Shown: in pieces, positions 5,394 to 6,170 of the stretch | Layout of the letters: every line of letters begins with the position of its first letter | Numbering within the stretch: position 1 is the stretch's first letter | Assembly: GCA_015487335.1 (NCBI GenBank) | Contig: WFPZ01000237.1 | Location: forward strand, 1 to 6,170 | Origin: Paracoccaceae bacterium | Lineage (GTDB): Bacteria; Pseudomonadota; Alphaproteobacteria; Rhodobacterales; Rhodobacteraceae | DNA: 6,170 nt | Reading direction: 5' to 3' | Notes under the pieces: generated by a model | Seen by the model: the letters and a program-made list of their open reading frames with translations, nothing else | What the model was told of the DNA's origin: nothing | Databases searched by the model: none | Program-made: the position numbers and the translations under genes

Positions 5394-6170
5394 TCATTTC
5401 ACCGAGCCGGCCAGCAGGCCGCGCACCAGGTATTTCTGCATGGCGAAGAACACCACCAGCGGCACCGCGATGGACACGAAGGCCGAGGTGGCGAGGATCT
5501 CCCAGTTGCCGCCGCGGGTGCCCAGAAGCTCGACGATCTGGCGCGTCATCACCGTGGTCTCGCCGGTGGAATCTATCAGGAAGACCAGCGCCACCAGGAG
5601 GTCGTTCCATGTCCAGAGGAACTGGAAGATGGCGAAGGAGGCCAGCGCGGGGAAACTGAGCGGCAGGACGATCTTCACGAAGATCTGGAAATCCGAGGCC
5701 CCGTCGACGCGGGCGTTCTCGATGATGTCGCGCGGCAGCCCCGCCATGTAGTTGCGCAACAGGTATATCGCCAGCGGCAGGCCAAAGCCGGTATGGGCCA
5801 GCCAGACCCCGAGATATCCCTTCCCGATGCCGATGAAATTGTGGAATTTCAACAGGGGTATCAGCGCAAGTTGAAGTGGCACAACGAGCAGCCCGACGAT
5901 CGCCGCAATCAGCAGGGCGCGCAGGGGAAACTCCATCCAGGCCAGCGCGTAGGCCGCGAAGGCGGCAATCAGGATGGGGATGACGGTGGCCGGTATCGCC
6001 ACCGTCAGGGTGTTGAAGAAGGCCCGGGCCATGCCCTCTCGGTTTTTCGGGTCGAACAGCACCTTGTAGTAGTTGGCAAGGGTGAACTCGGGCGGCACCT
6101 TGGCGGTGACGAAGATGCGCTGGCCGCGCTTGCCGGAAAAGGGCTCGGTATTGGTCATGCGGTAGTTGCC
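5394..6170 (-). CDS. aglG: Alpha-glucoside ABC transporter permease, MalG type (5' end beyond the window)
   Basis: This is an inner-membrane permease subunit of the alpha-glucoside importer, which would pair with AglF and bind AglK. Numbering from the Met at 6158, hydrophobic segments lie near residues 51-75, 79-102, 113-133, 170-192 and 222-241. The cytoplasmic coupling loop typical of sugar permeases is clear: IIENARVDGASDFQIFVKIVLPLSFPAL (145-171), an EAA loop with ENA in place of EAA. The C-terminus, QKYLVRGLLAGSVK, is the usual MalG-family ending. The Met at 6158 is probably internal. Four more codons (G-N-Y-R) are open up to the edge, no ribosome binding site precedes it, and the first membrane helix of MalG-type permeases, which comes before the TLANYYKVL segment (26-34), is missing. 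I therefore mark it as partial. AglG proteins are longer than ordinary MalG, so a substantial N-terminal part may lie outside. Neighbours aglA and aglK support the substrate class. Confidence 0.9.
   Translation of the reverse strand, partial: GNYRMTNTEPFSGKRGQRIFVTAKVPPEFTLANYYKVLFDPKNREGMARAFFNTLTVAIPATVIPILIAAFAAYALAWMEFPLRALLIAAIVGLLVVPLQLALIPLLKFHNFIGIGKGYLGVWLAHTGFGLPLAIYLLRNYMAGLPRDIIENARVDGASDFQIFVKIVLPLSFPALASFAIFQFLWTWNDLLVALVFLIDSTGETTVMTRQIVELLGTRGGNWEILATSAFVSIAVPLVVFFAMQKYLVRGLLAGSVK

Noticed and set aside
5377..5610. In-frame extensions of aglA, up to an ATG at 5610 or to one at 5397
   Set aside because: The long extension is an out-of-frame reading of the aglG 3' end. The ATG at 5397 overlaps the aglG stop and is possible, but it lacks a good ribosome binding site, whereas 5376 has one.
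4621..5751. Long open frame (376 codons) on the plus strand across aglA and aglG
   Set aside because: It is antisense to two genes with intact catalytic and membrane motifs. Its product is rich in Arg, His and Gly with no recognisable domain, as expected for the opposite strand of high-GC genes.
1..6170. A possible novel defence, mobile or biosynthetic system
   Set aside because: All coding sequence is accounted for by two well-known transporter classes and a GH13 enzyme. No transposase, integrase, nuclease, toxin, direct-repeat array or unassigned gene is present.

Overview
This is a GC-rich window (roughly two thirds G+C by eye, with third codon positions almost all G or C). It fits an alphaproteobacterium, most plausibly a member of the Rhodobacterales/Rhodobacteraceae or a related group. 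Two traits support that inference: an alpha-glucoside uptake cluster in the agl order known from Sinorhizobium meliloti, next to a three-gene TRAP transporter. No RNA gene, mobile element, CRISPR array or prophage sequence was seen. Coding density is very high, and the largest non-coding gap is under 60 bases.

The left half (1-2553, plus strand) is the 3' part of a TRAP transporter operon. It holds the C-terminal end of a periplasmic solute-binding protein (DctP family), then the small four-helix membrane subunit (DctQ), then the large membrane subunit (DctM). A perfect 26-bp palindrome lies between dctP and dctQ. dctQ and dctM overlap by 8 bases. The three proteins would drive Na+- or H+-coupled uptake of an organic acid or related solute. 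The substrate cannot be read from what is present, because the substrate-contacting half of DctP lies outside the window.

The right half (6170 down to 2610, minus strand) is the 3' part of an alpha-glucoside ABC operon in the order aglG (inner-membrane permease, cut by the window edge), aglA (cytoplasmic GH13 alpha-glucosidase), aglK (MalK-type ATPase). The upstream members expected from the agl model (regulator aglR, binding protein aglE, permease aglF) would lie beyond position 6170. Maltose, trehalose, sucrose or similar alpha-glucosides would be imported by the Agl transporter and split in the cytoplasm by AglA. Spacing is tight: aglG and aglA are 17 bases apart, aglA and aglK 16 bases apart, each with a good ribosome binding site in the gap.

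The two operons converge on a 56-base gap (2554-2609) that holds two overlapping GC-rich hairpins, one of which could terminate the agl transcript. I see no sign of an undescribed system. The points worth a second look are modest: the palindrome, the overlapping terminator hairpins, two patches of rare codons in agl genes, and a hydrophilic insert in DctM.
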